Source: Acinetobacter tibetensis (GTDB lineage Bacteria; Pseudomonadota; Gammaproteobacteria; Pseudomonadales; Moraxellaceae). Taken from it: DNA of 64,000 nt. The stretch spans positions 3,286,001-3,350,000 of the forward strand of contig NZ_CP098732.1 of the NCBI RefSeq assembly GCF_023824315.1. The letters are read 5' to 3'. The position numbers and the translations under genes are program-made. Below the pieces are notes generated by a model. The model ran no database searches. It was given only the letters and a program-made list of their open reading frames with translations, and was not told the origin of the DNA. The stretch's first letter is position 1, and each line of letters starts with the position of its first letter. Below are positions 28,420-37,497 of this stretch, in pieces.

Positions 28420-29166
28420 ATGAAATATTCTGAATATCAACCTCGCCCAGATCTACTTAAAGATCGCATCATTTTAATTACTGGGGCTGGTGATGGCATT
28501 GGTCGTGCTGCAGCACTCAGCTATGCCTTACATGGTGCAACCGTGGTCTTGCATGGTCGCACCTTAAACAAACTGGAAGTCATTTATGATGAAATCGAAA
28601 GTTTGGGTGCACCACAACCTGCCATTTTGCCACTGCAATTATCCAGTGCTTCACAACGCGATTATGAATTGTTGTACGACACTTTAGAAAAACAGTTTGG
28701 TCGTCTGGATGGCATTTTGCATAATGCAGGCATTTTAGGTGAGCGTACCGAGCTTGAGCATTATCCGATTGATGTTTGGGATGATGTCATGGCCGTCAAC
28801 CTTCGCGCTCCCTTCATTTTGACACAGGAACTGTTACCTCTGCTGCAAAAGTCAGACAATGCCTCGGTGGTTTTTGCCAGTTCTGGAGTTGGACGTCAGG
28901 TTCGGGAAAAATGGGGAGCTTATTCGGTTTCTAAAGTTGCGATTGAAGCGGTGAGTCAATTGTTTGCCAAAGAAAATCAACATCCGAATGTCCGCTTTAA
29001 TTGTATTAACCCTGGCGCAACACGTACCGCGATGCGTGCCAAAGCCTATCCAGATGAAGACCCAAAAACCTTAGCCACGCCAGAATCCATTATGCCTGCT
29101 TACTTATATTTGATGGGCGATGACAGTCTGCATCTTAGTGGGCAAAGTATTGATGCCCAAGATTAA
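28420..29166 (+). CDS. yciK: YciK-family short-chain dehydrogenase
   Basis: A 248-residue SDR. LITGAGDGIGRAAA is the NADP-binding motif, HNAGILGERT the NAG motif, FASSGVG carries the catalytic Ser and YSVSK the YxxxK pair. ATG 28420 has AAGGAGG seven bases upstream. YciK proteins are conserved in gammaproteobacteria but lack a firmly assigned substrate. It is 33 bases downstream of mupP and ends the ubiG-mupP-yciK operon. Confidence 0.85.
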   Translation: MKYSEYQPRPDLLKDRIILITGAGDGIGRAAALSYALHGATVVLHGRTLNKLEVIYDEIESLGAPQPAILPLQLSSASQRDYELLYDTLEKQFGRLDGILHNAGILGERTELEHYPIDVWDDVMAVNLRAPFILTQELLPLLQKSDNASVVFASSGVGRQVREKWGAYSVSKVAIEAVSQLFAKENQHPNVRFNCINPGATRTAMRAKAYPDEDPKTLATPESIMPAYLYLMGDDSLHLSGQSIDAQD

Positions 29167-29191
29167 TTTTTTTGCTGTTTAAAGCTGAACC

Positions 29192-29224
29192 AAAAATCCT
29201 TTGTTTTTAACAAAGGATTTTTTT
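29192..29224 (+). terminator. Terminator after yciK
   Basis: AAATCCTTTG pairs with CAAAGGATTT around a seven-base T-rich loop, followed by a run of T. Confidence 0.85.
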
Positions 29225-29341
29225 ACAACCCAGCAATCGTTTTATCTTATTAATTTGATAAAAATATTCGGTTTTATAAATAAAAACATCTCTCCTAAAC
29301 TCTATCGACATGCTCAGCAACAAATTTAGGAGGCAATTTCC

Positions 29342-29497
29342 ATGACCGATTTACAGCACAAAGGTGAATTGATTCGCTCAATCCAATCCCTACAACTGCC
29401 TGAAACGTTGCTACACGCCTTGGATGATGCACAACAAGCGCCTAGCGTGATTGAAGCAATAGACTATTTACAACACTGGGCCAAACAGTGGAATTAG
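29342..29497 (+). CDS. 51-residue small protein of unknown function
   Basis: ATG 29342 is preceded by a perfect AGGAGG eight bases upstream. The frame reads MTDLQHKGELIRSIQSLQLP and ends IDYLQHWAKQWN before TAG 29497. It is acidic and predicted to be almost wholly helical with no membrane segment or signal. The strong ribosome site, Acinetobacter-like codons and independent position after a terminator argue that it is translated. I do not recognise the family. Confidence 0.62.
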   Translation: MTDLQHKGELIRSIQSLQLPETLLHALDDAQQAPSVIEAIDYLQHWAKQWN

Positions 29498-29668
29498 ACC
29501 ATTCACTGATCCTGTATAGAAATGTCTGCCACTAAAAATTTGCTGGGTTCTTGCCGCGTAAATCGACTGAACGGAGAAAATTGCCCATACAGAAAGATTT
29601 TCAAAATGGATGATTTCATGGATAATATTCTTAATTTATCTATTTTTTTAAAGAATTAATCTAATTCC

Positions 29669-29712
29669 TTCACAGTTTCTCTGCATTTTTTTCGTACATT
29701 AAGAACTGTGAA
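29669..29712. promoter_or_regulatory. Inverted repeat upstream of the first RcnB-like gene
   Basis: TTCACAGTT (29669-29677) and AACTGTGAA (29704-29712) form a perfect 9-bp inverted repeat with 26 bases between. The right arm ends 28 bases before the start codon. It could be a 5'-leader hairpin or paired operator half-sites; the spacing is long for a single dimer. Confidence 0.4.
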
Positions 29713-29740
29713 ATGAATACATCTATAACGAGGGGTCAAC

Positions 29741-30136
29741 ATGAAAAAGACGATGGCAATATTGACCATTTCTTTCAGTGCATTGATGGCAAGCAGCCTG
29801 AGTTCTGCTGCCCCCCACTTTGATCATCGTGGGGATGACCATCCACGCGGCAATCAAGGTAAAGGGCGCGACTTTCGTGATTTTGATCAAGATGATGAAC
29901 GCATGCAAGATAAACGTCGCATGCGTGAAGAACGTGGGGTAAAACGTCTACAGCAGCATCAATGGCAAACGGGTTATGTCATGCCACAACATTATCGTGG
30001 TAACGGCTATAAAGTCGGCTACAAAGAACATAACTTACCGAAACCCGCACGTAATCAGCAATGGTACAAAATCAACAATGACTACATTTTAATCGATTCA
30101 GGCAGTAATGGTATTTTACGTATTGTGAATGATTAA
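29741..30136 (+). CDS. RcnB-like periplasmic protein, copy 1
   Basis: A 131-residue protein with a signal peptide (ILTISFSALMASSLSSA) and a charged His/Asp/Arg-rich middle. It ends in the RcnB domain (PF11776): GYVMPQHYRGNGYKV, LPKPARNQQWYKINNDYILID. E. coli RcnB affects nickel and cobalt homeostasis; in other bacteria the domain is common in small stress-induced envelope proteins. No RcnA efflux gene is adjacent, so a metal role is only possible. GAGGGG lies seven bases before ATG. Confidence 0.75.
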   Translation: MKKTMAILTISFSALMASSLSSAAPHFDHRGDDHPRGNQGKGRDFRDFDQDDERMQDKRRMREERGVKRLQQHQWQTGYVMPQHYRGNGYKVGYKEHNLPKPARNQQWYKINNDYILIDSGSNGILRIVND

Positions 30137-30163
30137 GTCTTCCACTTTAACCGTTCTGTTTTC

Positions 30164-30196
30164 GCCAGTCTTACCTCAAGTTAGACTGGCTTTTTT
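30164..30196 (+). terminator. Terminator after first RcnB-like gene
   Basis: GCCAGTCT pairs with AGACTGGC around an 11-base loop and is followed by seven T. Confidence 0.82.
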
Positions 30197-30387
30197 ATGG
30201 CTACATTTTCCTGAAGCGCTATGATTCACTGCCCATAAGCCTTAGGCCTAAACGCTGAGACCCTGTTTACAATCTTCGTTTTCTCTTCATCAAATTCACA
30301 TTTACACAATACTGCTCTCATTTTTTCTCTGCTGTTGTTGGTTACCTTAAGCCTATCGAAAGACATAAAGATACATTGAGGTTCAAC

Positions 30388-30750
30388 ATGAAAAAAATCG
30401 TTTCTGCTCTCGTTTTTACTTTAGGCAGTGCAATTGCGGCGTCAGCCATCGCAGCACCCGCTTATGAACATCGTTACGATAAGCGCCACTATGCAGAACA
30501 ACATGATCATGATTGGCACAAAGAAGATGGCCGTTGGAAAGACCAGCGCTATCAACGTATTAACCCAAGCCGCGATTGGCGTGTAGGTCAAACGTTACCT
30601 CGTGGTTATGATTCTTCACGTTATGCCGTGGATTATCGTGATGCAAAACGCTTGCACAAACCTACACGTAATCAACAGTGGTACAAAATTAATGGTGATT
30701 ATGTCTTAGTCAACGAACGTAACAACCGCATTATTCATATTTTGAGTTAA
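30388..30750 (+). CDS. RcnB-like periplasmic protein, copy 2
   Basis: A 120-residue paralogue of the gene at 29741. It has a signal peptide (SALVFTLGSAIAASAIA), a His/Asp/Arg-rich segment and the RcnB C-terminus (LPRGYDSSRYAVDY, LHKPTRNQQWYKINGDYVLV). ATG 30388 follows TGAGG by six bases; an in-frame TTG at 30376 is less likely. The two genes share leader layout and each has its own terminator, so they are a tandem duplication under separate promoters. Function is unknown beyond the family. Confidence 0.75.
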   Translation: MKKIVSALVFTLGSAIAASAIAAPAYEHRYDKRHYAEQHDHDWHKEDGRWKDQRYQRINPSRDWRVGQTLPRGYDSSRYAVDYRDAKRLHKPTRNQQWYKINGDYVLVNERNNRIIHILS

Positions 30751-30787
30751 TGCTTACAGCCCTCCAGATAAATTCCTTCCCCCTCGG

Positions 30788-30817
30788 CACCTTAACGAAA
30801 GTTAAGGTGTTTTTTTA
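30788..30817 (+). terminator. Terminator after second RcnB-like gene
   Basis: A perfect 9-bp stem, CACCTTAAC and GTTAAGGTG, has a GAAA tetraloop and seven T after it. Confidence 0.9.
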
Positions 30818-30884
30818 TCTAAGATTGTTCGCCTGTGAGTTTTTTGATTAGAATCTACTATTGATCAGTTTTTTTGAGATAGGC

Positions 30885-32237
30885 ATGCAAGCGAATTCGA
30901 ACGATGTTTCACAAAGCACAACCTTACAATATGTGCACTGGTTTCGACATTCTGCACCCTACATCAATGCACACCGGAACAAAACCTTTGTCATCATGTT
31001 TGATGGTGAAGCGGTTCTACACGAAAACTTCCAACATATTATTCACGATATTGCTTTGCTCAACTCATTGGGTATTCGGCTGATTTTGGTACACGGCGCG
31101 CGTCAGCAAATTAATCAGAATCTTAAAAGCACTGGACTCAGTACCCCATTTCATCAACACCGTCGCATTACCACCCGAGAGTCTCTGGGCTGTGTGATGA
31201 ATGCCGTGGGTTCAGTTCGCCTACAAATTGAAGCGTTGTTGTCTATGGGTTTGGCCAATTCGCCGATGTATGGCGCGCGCATTGATGTCGTTTCAGGTAA
31301 TTTTATTACTGCTAAACCGTATGGTATTCGGGATGGTATTGATTTTCAACTGACAGGAGAAGTCCGCAGTGTCGATACCGATGCCATTCAAAAACATCTG
31401 CAACAACACAATATTGTAATGCTCGGTCCAGTAGGATATTCCACAACGGGTGAAGTTTTTAACTTACCTGCCGAAGAAGTGGCGACCAAAACTGCCATTA
31501 GCCTCAAAGCGGATAAATTGATTTTTCTAGGCAAACAGCATGGTCTACTCAATGAACAAGGTCAGTTACAACGTGAAATTACCCCGCAACGCCTAGATCA
31601 GTATATTTTGCAATCTCAAGAGCATAATCCCGAACTGGCGCAGCAACTCCGCAGTGCACAAAACGCCTCACTCAAAGGGGTGCATCGTGTGCATCTGATT
31701 TCCTATACCTATGATGGGGCTTTACTCGAAGAACTGTTTACCCGTGATGGTTCAGGCACGATGGTCACAGATGCGCATTATGAAGATGTGCGTATGGCGA
31801 ATATTCAAGATGTCGGTGGACTGATCAATTTGCTACGCCCACTCGAAGAAGATGGCATCTTGGTCTACCGTTCACGCGAACGACTGGAAACGGAAATCGA
31901 ACAATTTGCGGTAATTGAACGTGATGGCATGATTCTAGCCTGTGCAGCCCTGTATCCAATCCCTGCGCAAGAACATGAATTACGTAGTGCTGAAATTGCC
32001 TGTGTGGCCGTGCATCCAAGCTACCGAAAATCAAATCGTGGTAGCCAAATTCTGCACTATTTGGAAGGCAAAGCCCGCAGTATGGGCATACAACAGTTGT
32101 TCGTCCTGACCACACGAACAGCGCACTGGTTTTTAGAGCATGGCTTTGAAACTGCCAATGTCGATGATTTACCCAATGCACGTCAGGCGTTGTACAACTA
32201 TCAGCGCAATTCATTGGTGTTTAAAAAGCGGATTTAA
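30885..32237 (+). CDS. argA: ArgA N-acetylglutamate synthase
   Basis: A 450-residue two-domain enzyme. The amino-acid kinase-like domain (FVIMFDGEAV, LVHGARQQINQNL, RITTRESLG, LGPVGYSTTGEVFNL) is followed from about residue 300 by a GNAT acetyltransferase domain (CAALYPIP, CVAVHPSYRKSNRGSQIL, TRTAHWFLEHGF). It makes N-acetylglutamate, the first step of arginine synthesis, and is normally feedback-inhibited by arginine through the kinase-like domain. ATG 30885 with GAGATAGG upstream is preferred to the earlier in-frame start at 30861. Confidence 0.93.
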   Translation: MQANSNDVSQSTTLQYVHWFRHSAPYINAHRNKTFVIMFDGEAVLHENFQHIIHDIALLNSLGIRLILVHGARQQINQNLKSTGLSTPFHQHRRITTRESLGCVMNAVGSVRLQIEALLSMGLANSPMYGARIDVVSGNFITAKPYGIRDGIDFQLTGEVRSVDTDAIQKHLQQHNIVMLGPVGYSTTGEVFNLPAEEVATKTAISLKADKLIFLGKQHGLLNEQGQLQREITPQRLDQYILQSQEHNPELAQQLRSAQNASLKGVHRVHLISYTYDGALLEELFTRDGSGTMVTDAHYEDVRMANIQDVGGLINLLRPLEEDGILVYRSRERLETEIEQFAVIERDGMILACAALYPIPAQEHELRSAEIACVAVHPSYRKSNRGSQILHYLEGKARSMGIQQLFVLTTRTAHWFLEHGFETANVDDLPNARQALYNYQRNSLVFKKRI

Positions 32238-32245
32238 TCCGCTTT
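32225..32245 (+). terminator. Hairpin overlapping the argA stop codon
   Basis: AAAGCGGATT and AATCCGCTTT form a 10-bp near-perfect palindrome spanning the TAA stop. Only three T follow, so termination is plausible but weak. Confidence 0.5.
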
Positions 32246-32676
32246 GCCCATTTCAACAACGTTCACCTGAATCACAATGACTTTATCCAGCTCTCAAAAG
32301 GCGAGGTAAAGTCATTCTGAGATTAACCTTTCCGCCTGAGCATTCACCTATTCATGTGCCATCGCCTTAGCAGCATTTATGCAATGCATATCGTCCAGCG
32401 TACTAATTCAGGCTGAATGCTATATTCCGCTACGGCATAAACTTATACAGATAGCTTAATTACAAAATAAATCTAATATTTTCAATAAATTAAATAAATA
32501 CAAATTGATATTCTATTTTTCTTATAAATCAACTTTAACGCTAAGTTTTGCATTTTTTTATTTATCTTTTTTTTTCATGACCAATCCTTGTTTTTTTATT
32601 TTTTCCGCAAAAGAAAGCGCTATAGCGTATCTGCTCAAGCTTATCGCAACTTAAATTACAACGGAGCACGTCGAAC
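32246..32676. other. Intergenic region upstream of ssu cluster
   Basis: This 431-base gap holds no supported gene. AATGACTTTA (32276-32285) and TAAAGTCATT (32307-32316) form a 10-bp inverted repeat around 21 bases. The 3' part from about 32450 is strongly AT-rich. A perfect 10-bp palindrome, CGCTATAGCG, lies at 32618-32627, 50 bases before ssuA. It is a candidate regulator site for the sulfonate genes, where CysB/Cbl-type control is usual, but it does not match a consensus I can cite. Confidence 0.45.
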
Positions 32677-33642
32677 ATGAGCAAGCCATCTTTTACATCA
32701 ACACGTCCATGGATTCTTTTGACTGTTGTGGCTGGTAGCATGCTCATGGCGGGCTGTAGCCCCAAAAAAGTTGAGACCACCACTTTAAATATTGGTTTTC
32801 AAAAGTACGGCATCTTACCGATTGTGAAAGCCCGCGGCACTTTAGAGCAAGCTTTGGCCGCACAAGGCGTACAGGTGAAATGGGTTGAGTTTCCAGCAGG
32901 TCCACAATTACTGGAAGGGCTAAATGTGGGTAGTGTAGTGTTGGGTGAAGCTGGTGAAGCACCGCCCATTTTTGCCCAAGCTGCCAACTCGAATTTAGTT
33001 TACCTCGCCAATCAACCACCCGCACCACAAGCTGAAGCCCTGATTGTGCCGAAAACATCGAACCTTAAAAGCATTCAAGATTTGAAAGGTAAGCGTGTAG
33101 TGCTGAACAAAGGCTCCAACGTGCATTATTTATTGTTAAAAGTGCTTGAAGCCAATCAGCTCAAACTCTCTGATATTGAAGTGGTATACCTGCCACCTGC
33201 GGATGCTCGTGCCGCTTTTGAACGCGGTGCAGTCGATGCATGGGTCATTTGGGACCCATTCTTTGCCGCAGCCGAGCAACAGTTAGGAGCACGCGTACTC
33301 GCTACGGGTAAAAATCTAGTCAACAACCATCAGTTTTACTTAGCAGATCGCAAATTTGCACAACAACATCCTGACCTTTTAAAAACAGTGGTGAATGAAT
33401 TAAATCAGACCACCACGTGGGTCTCACAGCATCAACAACAGGCTGCTCAGTTGCTACAACAACCGACTGGCTTGCCTATTGAAGTCTTAAACCGTTCGAT
33501 TTCTCGCATGGGATTTGGAGTTCAACCCATTTCTGAACAAGTGGCCAAACAACAGCAATTTGTCGCAGATGCTTTTTATCAACAAAAGCTGATTCCGAAC
33601 AAAATTGACATTCAAACTGCGCTGTTAAAAGCGACACCATAA
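32677..33642 (+). CDS. ssuA: Aliphatic sulfonate ABC transporter substrate-binding lipoprotein 1
   Basis: A 321-residue SsuA/TauA-type binding protein. LMAGC near residue 26 is a lipobox, so the protein is probably a lipoprotein rather than freely periplasmic. The mature part begins TLNIGFQKYGILPIVKARG and contains VEFPAGPQLLEGLNVGSV, GEAGEAPPIFAQA and LPPADARAAFERGAVDAWVIWDP, all conserved in sulfonate binders. It is the first gene of the ssu cluster, 18 bases before a second copy. Confidence 0.88.
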   Translation: MSKPSFTSTRPWILLTVVAGSMLMAGCSPKKVETTTLNIGFQKYGILPIVKARGTLEQALAAQGVQVKWVEFPAGPQLLEGLNVGSVVLGEAGEAPPIFAQAANSNLVYLANQPPAPQAEALIVPKTSNLKSIQDLKGKRVVLNKGSNVHYLLLKVLEANQLKLSDIEVVYLPPADARAAFERGAVDAWVIWDPFFAAAEQQLGARVLATGKNLVNNHQFYLADRKFAQQHPDLLKTVVNELNQTTTWVSQHQQQAAQLLQQPTGLPIEVLNRSISRMGFGVQPISEQVAKQQQFVADAFYQQKLIPNKIDIQTALLKATP

Positions 33643-33660
33643 TCATGAGGAACAGCAAAA

Positions 33661-34656
33661 ATGAACGCCCTTAAAACAATAACTTTCGTTGGCATTACTG
33701 CACTGAGCCTTGCGCTGAGTGCTTGCCAAAAATCTGAATCGAGTCAGACCCAAGCTGCCACCCCAAATAAAGCTGAATCGGTAGATACGCTTTCTATTGG
33801 CTACCAAAAATCTTCCCTAAATTTGTTGGTGGCACGTCAGCAAAAGTTGTTTGAACAGGAATTTCCTCACGCCAAAATTGAATGGAAAGAGTTCCCTGCG
33901 GGTCCACAAATGTTAGAAGCTCTAGCGGTAGGTGCTGTTGATTTTGGTGCCGTCGGCAATACTCCTCCCATTTTTGCTCAAGCAGCAGGTAAAGACTTAA
34001 GTTATGTCGGTTATGAGCTAGTGCCTGCCAACTCTCAGGCATTACTGATTCCCAAAAGTAGCGGCATTCAGTCCATTCAAGAGCTAAAAGGCAAACGCAT
34101 TGCGGTACAGAAAGGTTCAAGTGCGCATGAGTTACTCGCCAAAATTTTGCAAAAAGCTGGCTTAAGTTGGCAGGACATTCAACCGATTTGGTTACCCCCT
34201 GCCGATGCACGCGCCGCTTTTGACAAACAGTCGATTGATGCTTGGGCCATTTGGGAACCCTACCTCAGTGCGGCGGAGCAAGATACACATGCCAAAGTGC
34301 TGATTGATGGGACTGCCTTCCCCAAAACCTACTCTTTCTATATTGGGAACCCAAAATTCATCGCAGCACATCCTCAAGCGACTTCACAGTTTTTACATGG
34401 CTTGAATCAGGCCGATCAATGGGTATTAAAAAATCAGCCGCAAGCCTTAACCGTCTATACCCAAAGTACGGGTTTACAGACTTCGATTGCCCAACGCGTG
34501 ATTGATAAACGCCTGAAACCATCGCCGATTCATACCTTAACCCCTGAAGTGGTACAAGCGCAGCAACAAATCGCAGATCTGTTCCAACAGGTTCAATTGA
34601 TTCCGAAAAGCATTCAAGTTCAAACCACCATTTGGGCAGCACCGAAAACTCACTAA
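33661..34656 (+). CDS. ssuA: Aliphatic sulfonate ABC transporter substrate-binding lipoprotein 2
   Basis: A 331-residue paralogue of the preceding gene. ALSAC near residue 22 is the lipobox. TLSIGYQKSSLNLLVARQQ, EFPAGPQMLEALAVGAVDFGAVGNTPPIFAQAA and PPADARAAFDKQSIDAWAIWEP are present. The ligand pocket region differs at several points from copy 1 (GAVGNTPP against GEAGEAPP), so the two may bind different sulfonates and share one permease. It is cotranscribed with ssuD, 27 bases downstream. Confidence 0.88.
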   Translation: MNALKTITFVGITALSLALSACQKSESSQTQAATPNKAESVDTLSIGYQKSSLNLLVARQQKLFEQEFPHAKIEWKEFPAGPQMLEALAVGAVDFGAVGNTPPIFAQAAGKDLSYVGYELVPANSQALLIPKSSGIQSIQELKGKRIAVQKGSSAHELLAKILQKAGLSWQDIQPIWLPPADARAAFDKQSIDAWAIWEPYLSAAEQDTHAKVLIDGTAFPKTYSFYIGNPKFIAAHPQATSQFLHGLNQADQWVLKNQPQALTVYTQSTGLQTSIAQRVIDKRLKPSPIHTLTPEVVQAQQQIADLFQQVQLIPKSIQVQTTIWAAPKTH

Positions 34657-34683
34657 TCTGTAGAAATTGTAAGGATATTGATA

Positions 34684-35859
34684 ATGAAAATTTTCTGGTT
34701 TATTCCCACCCATGGTGACAGTCGTTATTTAGGAACCAGCAAAGGTGCGCGCCAAGTCGATCATGCTTATATGAAGCAAATTGCAGTTGCAGTGGACAAT
34801 TTAGGCTATGAAGGTGTGCTGATCCCAACGGGACGTTCATGTGAAGATCCATGGATTACGGCTGCCAGTTTGATTGATGCAACCAAAAATCTGAAGTTTC
34901 TCGTGGCATTACGCCCAGGAGTGACTACACCTGCATTAGCTGCGCGTATGGCTGCCACGTTTGACCGTTTATCCAATGGACGTGTCTTGTTAAATCTGGT
35001 GACGGGTGGTGACGAACAAGAGCTTAAAGGTGATGGCATTTATGAAGACCATGCCACCCGTTATGAAACTGCCAGTGAATACACCAAAATCTGGCGTGAG
35101 ATTCTGACCCGTTCACACACAGGCGAATCTTTCAGTTTTCATGGAGAACACTTAAAAGTTGATGATGCCAAACTACTTTACCCGCCAGTGCAACAGCCCT
35201 ACCCACCTTTATGGTTTGGTGGTTCTTCAGAAGCAGCGGTTGAACTAGCAACCGAACAGGTTGATACCTATTTAACTTGGGGTGAACCACCCGCAGCAGT
35301 CAAAGAAAAACTTGAAAATGTCCGCGCGAAAGCCGCAGCAAAAGGACGCCAACTTAACTACGGTATTCGTCTGCACGTCATTGTGCGTGAAACCAACGAA
35401 GAAGCCTGGAAAGCGGCCGATGAGCTGATTCAGTATGTCGATGATGCGACCATTGCTGCGGCACAACAAAAATTCAAGCAAATGGACTCTGTGGGACAGC
35501 GTCGTATGGCTGAACTGCATAATGGTGATCGCAGCAAACTTGAAGTGTCACCAAACTTATGGGCAGGGGTTGGACTGGTACGTGGCGGAGCGGGTACAGC
35601 TTTGGTAGGTGACCCGCAGACTGTGGCGGATCGAATTCAGGAATATGCCGATTTGGGCATCAGCACCTTTATTTTTTCTGGCTATCCGCACTTGGAAGAA
35701 TCGATTCGCTTTGCCGAACTGGTGTTCCCTTTATTGCCTTTAGAAACACGAAAAAAATTGACGCAACCAAACTTGACTGGCCCCTTCGGAGAAATTGTGG
35801 CCAACAATTATGTGCCAAATCAGACCTCGGTTTCGCGTCCAATTAAGGAGCCTGCCTAA
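34684..35859 (+). CDS. ssuD: SsuD FMNH2-dependent alkanesulfonate monooxygenase
   Basis: A 391-residue luciferase-like flavin monooxygenase. It starts [22 protein letters not shown], as in SsuD, and contains [17 protein letters not shown] and [14 protein letters not shown]. It releases sulfite from C1-C14 alkanesulfonates with reduced flavin. The NADPH:FMN reductase SsuE that normally supplies the flavin is not in this cluster. ATG 34684 is used; an in-frame TTG at 34678 is unlikely. Its stop overlaps ssuC by one base. Confidence 0.95.
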   Translation: MKIFWFIPTHGDSRYLGTSKGARQVDHAYMKQIAVAVDNLGYEGVLIPTGRSCEDPWITAASLIDATKNLKFLVALRPGVTTPALAARMAATFDRLSNGRVLLNLVTGGDEQELKGDGIYEDHATRYETASEYTKIWREILTRSHTGESFSFHGEHLKVDDAKLLYPPVQQPYPPLWFGGSSEAAVELATEQVDTYLTWGEPPAAVKEKLENVRAKAAAKGRQLNYGIRLHVIVRETNEEAWKAADELIQYVDDATIAAAQQKFKQMDSVGQRRMAELHNGDRSKLEVSPNLWAGVGLVRGGAGTALVGDPQTVADRIQEYADLGISTFIFSGYPHLEESIRFAELVFPLLPLETRKKLTQPNLTGPFGEIVANNYVPNQTSVSRPIKEPA

Positions 35860-36674
35860 TGTCCAAAAGTACTGCGGCTGAAACTTTCCCAAAACGGAAA
35901 GTTTCACGTGGAACAAACTTTGGGCAGCGTTTGCTGCCTTGGTTGTTCCCTTTTTTACTGATTCTGATCTGGCAAATTGCATCTAGTACAGGTTTGCTAC
36001 AGAGTCGCATTTTACCTGCACCGACTGCGGTCATTAGTGCCTTCTGGCATTTACTCATCAGTGGTGAACTTTGGCATCATGTCAAAGTCAGCGCAGGACG
36101 TGCCTTATTAGGACTGGCTATCGGTGGTGGCTTCGGGTTGCTGTTAGGATTACTCAATGGCTCGTCTAAAACGGCCTCGACCCTACTCGACACCACCTTG
36201 CAGATGATCCGCAATATTCCTGCCCTCGCCTTGATTCCGTTGGTGATTCTCTGGTTTGGCATAGATGAAACTGCAAAACTGTTTTTGGTGGCAGTTGGGG
36301 TATTTTTCCCAATTTATATCAATACCTACCACGGCATTCGTTCGGTCGATCCTCAACTGATTGAAATGGGCAAAAGCTACGGTCTCAGCCGATGGGAACT
36401 GTATAAAAATATTATTTTACCTGGGGCGATGCCCTCCATTTTGGTCGGCTTACGTTTTGCCCTTGGCTTGGTTTGGGTCTTACTCATTGTTGCGGAAACC
36501 ATTTCTGCCCAAGCGGGCATTGGCTATATGACCATGAATGCACGTGAATTTTTACAGACCGATGTGGTACTGGTTGGCATCTTACTCTATGCCCTATTAG
36601 GTAAACTGGCAGATGTGCTAGCGGTCAGCTTAGAAAAATATTTATTGCGCTGGCACCCGGGCTATCAAAAATAA
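35859..36674 (+). CDS. ssuC: SsuC sulfonate ABC transporter permease
   Basis: A 271-residue BPD_transp_1 permease with six membrane segments. [38 protein letters not shown] includes the coupling (EAA-like) loop region before [23 protein letters not shown]. It imports sulfonates with SsuB and the SsuA lipoproteins. The first codons hold a parS-like sequence (35900-35915). The N-terminal 30 residues are basic and polar, as usual for SsuC. Confidence 0.93.
   Translation: MSKSTAAETFPKRKVSRGTNFGQRLLPWLFPFLLILIWQIASSTGLLQSRILPAPTAVISAFWHLLISGELWHHVKVSAGRALLGLAIGGGFGLLLGLLNGSSKTASTLLDTTLQMIRNIPALALIPLVILWFGIDETAKLFLVAVGVFFPIYINTYHGIRSVDPQLIEMGKSYGLSRWELYKNIILPGAMPSILVGLRFALGLVWVLLIVAETISAQAGIGYMTMNAREFLQTDVVLVGILLYALLGKLADVLAVSLEKYLLRWHPGYQK
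35900..35915. promoter_or_regulatory. parS-like ParB-binding site inside ssuC
   Basis: AGTTTCACGTGGAACA matches the universal parS consensus TGTTTCACGTGNAACA at every position except the first (15 of 16). The central CACGTG palindrome and both arms are kept. Other CACGTG occurrences I found in the window have arms that do not fit. parS sites cluster around oriC and are often inside genes. ParB binding itself is inferred. Confidence 0.7.
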
Positions 36675-36684
36675 GGAGCCGAAC

Positions 36685-37491
36685 ATGACAGATCTCAGTA
36701 TTGGCCAGCATGTTGCTGAACAGATTCAACACCCACAATCACCACAGGCAGATATCCAACCGAAAGCCGTAATTGGTGCAGAAATTCTGATTGAACAACT
36801 CTATAAGTTTTATGGTGATGTCAAAGTTCTTGAAGATTTAGATCTCCATATTCAACCTGGAGAATTTCTTGCCATTGTCGGGCGTAGTGGTTGTGGCAAA
36901 AGTACCTTATTAAGACTGATTGCTGACTTAGAACAACCAAGCTACGGTGAAATTAAATTCAAGTCCGCTCGCCATTTGCGTGAAGGCATTACCAGTGACG
37001 ATATTCGGGTTATGTTTCAAGATCCACGTCTGCTGCCTTGGCGCAGTATTGAACAGAATGTACAGCTTGGACTCAACAAAGACGCGCATGCACATGCCAC
37101 TGCATTATTAGAAAAAGTCGGTTTAAAAGAAAAAGCGCCTCTTTGGCCTACGCAACTTTCAGGCGGACAGCGCCAACGCACCGCACTCGCACGTGCATTG
37201 TCTCATCAACCCCGCGTGTTGTTATTAGATGAACCGCTTGGTGCTCTCGATGCCTTAACTCGATTAGAAATGCAGAATCTGATTGAAAAGCTATGGCGAG
37301 AACAAGGCTTTACCGCCGTTTTAGTGACCCATGATGTCAGTGAGGCAGTACAACTGGCCGACCGCATTATTCTACTCGACAAAGGCCATATTGCCCGTCA
37401 GTTTCAGGTAGGCCTACCACGCCCGCGTGAAAAAAATCTGCATTTCGCTGAACTTGAACAGCAAGTCTTGAATGCCGTTCTCTCCACTTAA
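36685..37491 (+). CDS. ssuB: SsuB sulfonate ABC transporter ATPase
   Basis: A 268-residue ABC ATPase. Walker [10 protein letters not shown] is near residue 70, the Q-loop is [10 protein letters not shown], the signature [15 protein letters not shown], Walker [13 protein letters not shown] and the switch His is in [10 protein letters not shown]. It powers SsuC. About 35 extra residues precede the first strand compared with E. coli SsuB. It lies ten bases after ssuC and ends the operon. Confidence 0.93.
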   Translation: MTDLSIGQHVAEQIQHPQSPQADIQPKAVIGAEILIEQLYKFYGDVKVLEDLDLHIQPGEFLAIVGRSGCGKSTLLRLIADLEQPSYGEIKFKSARHLREGITSDDIRVMFQDPRLLPWRSIEQNVQLGLNKDAHAHATALLEKVGLKEKAPLWPTQLSGGQRQRTALARALSHQPRVLLLDEPLGALDALTRLEMQNLIEKLWREQGFTAVLVTHDVSEAVQLADRIILLDKGHIARQFQVGLPRPREKNLHFAELEQQVLNAVLST

Positions 37492-37497
37492 ATGATA

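Noticed and set aside
31825..32214. 129-residue minus-strand frame inside argA
   Set aside because: Covers the GNAT domain of ArgA in antisense; no independent support.
33794..34210. 138-residue minus-strand frame inside ssuA copy 2
   Set aside because: Antisense shadow; no start signal, and the plus-strand gene has clear motifs.
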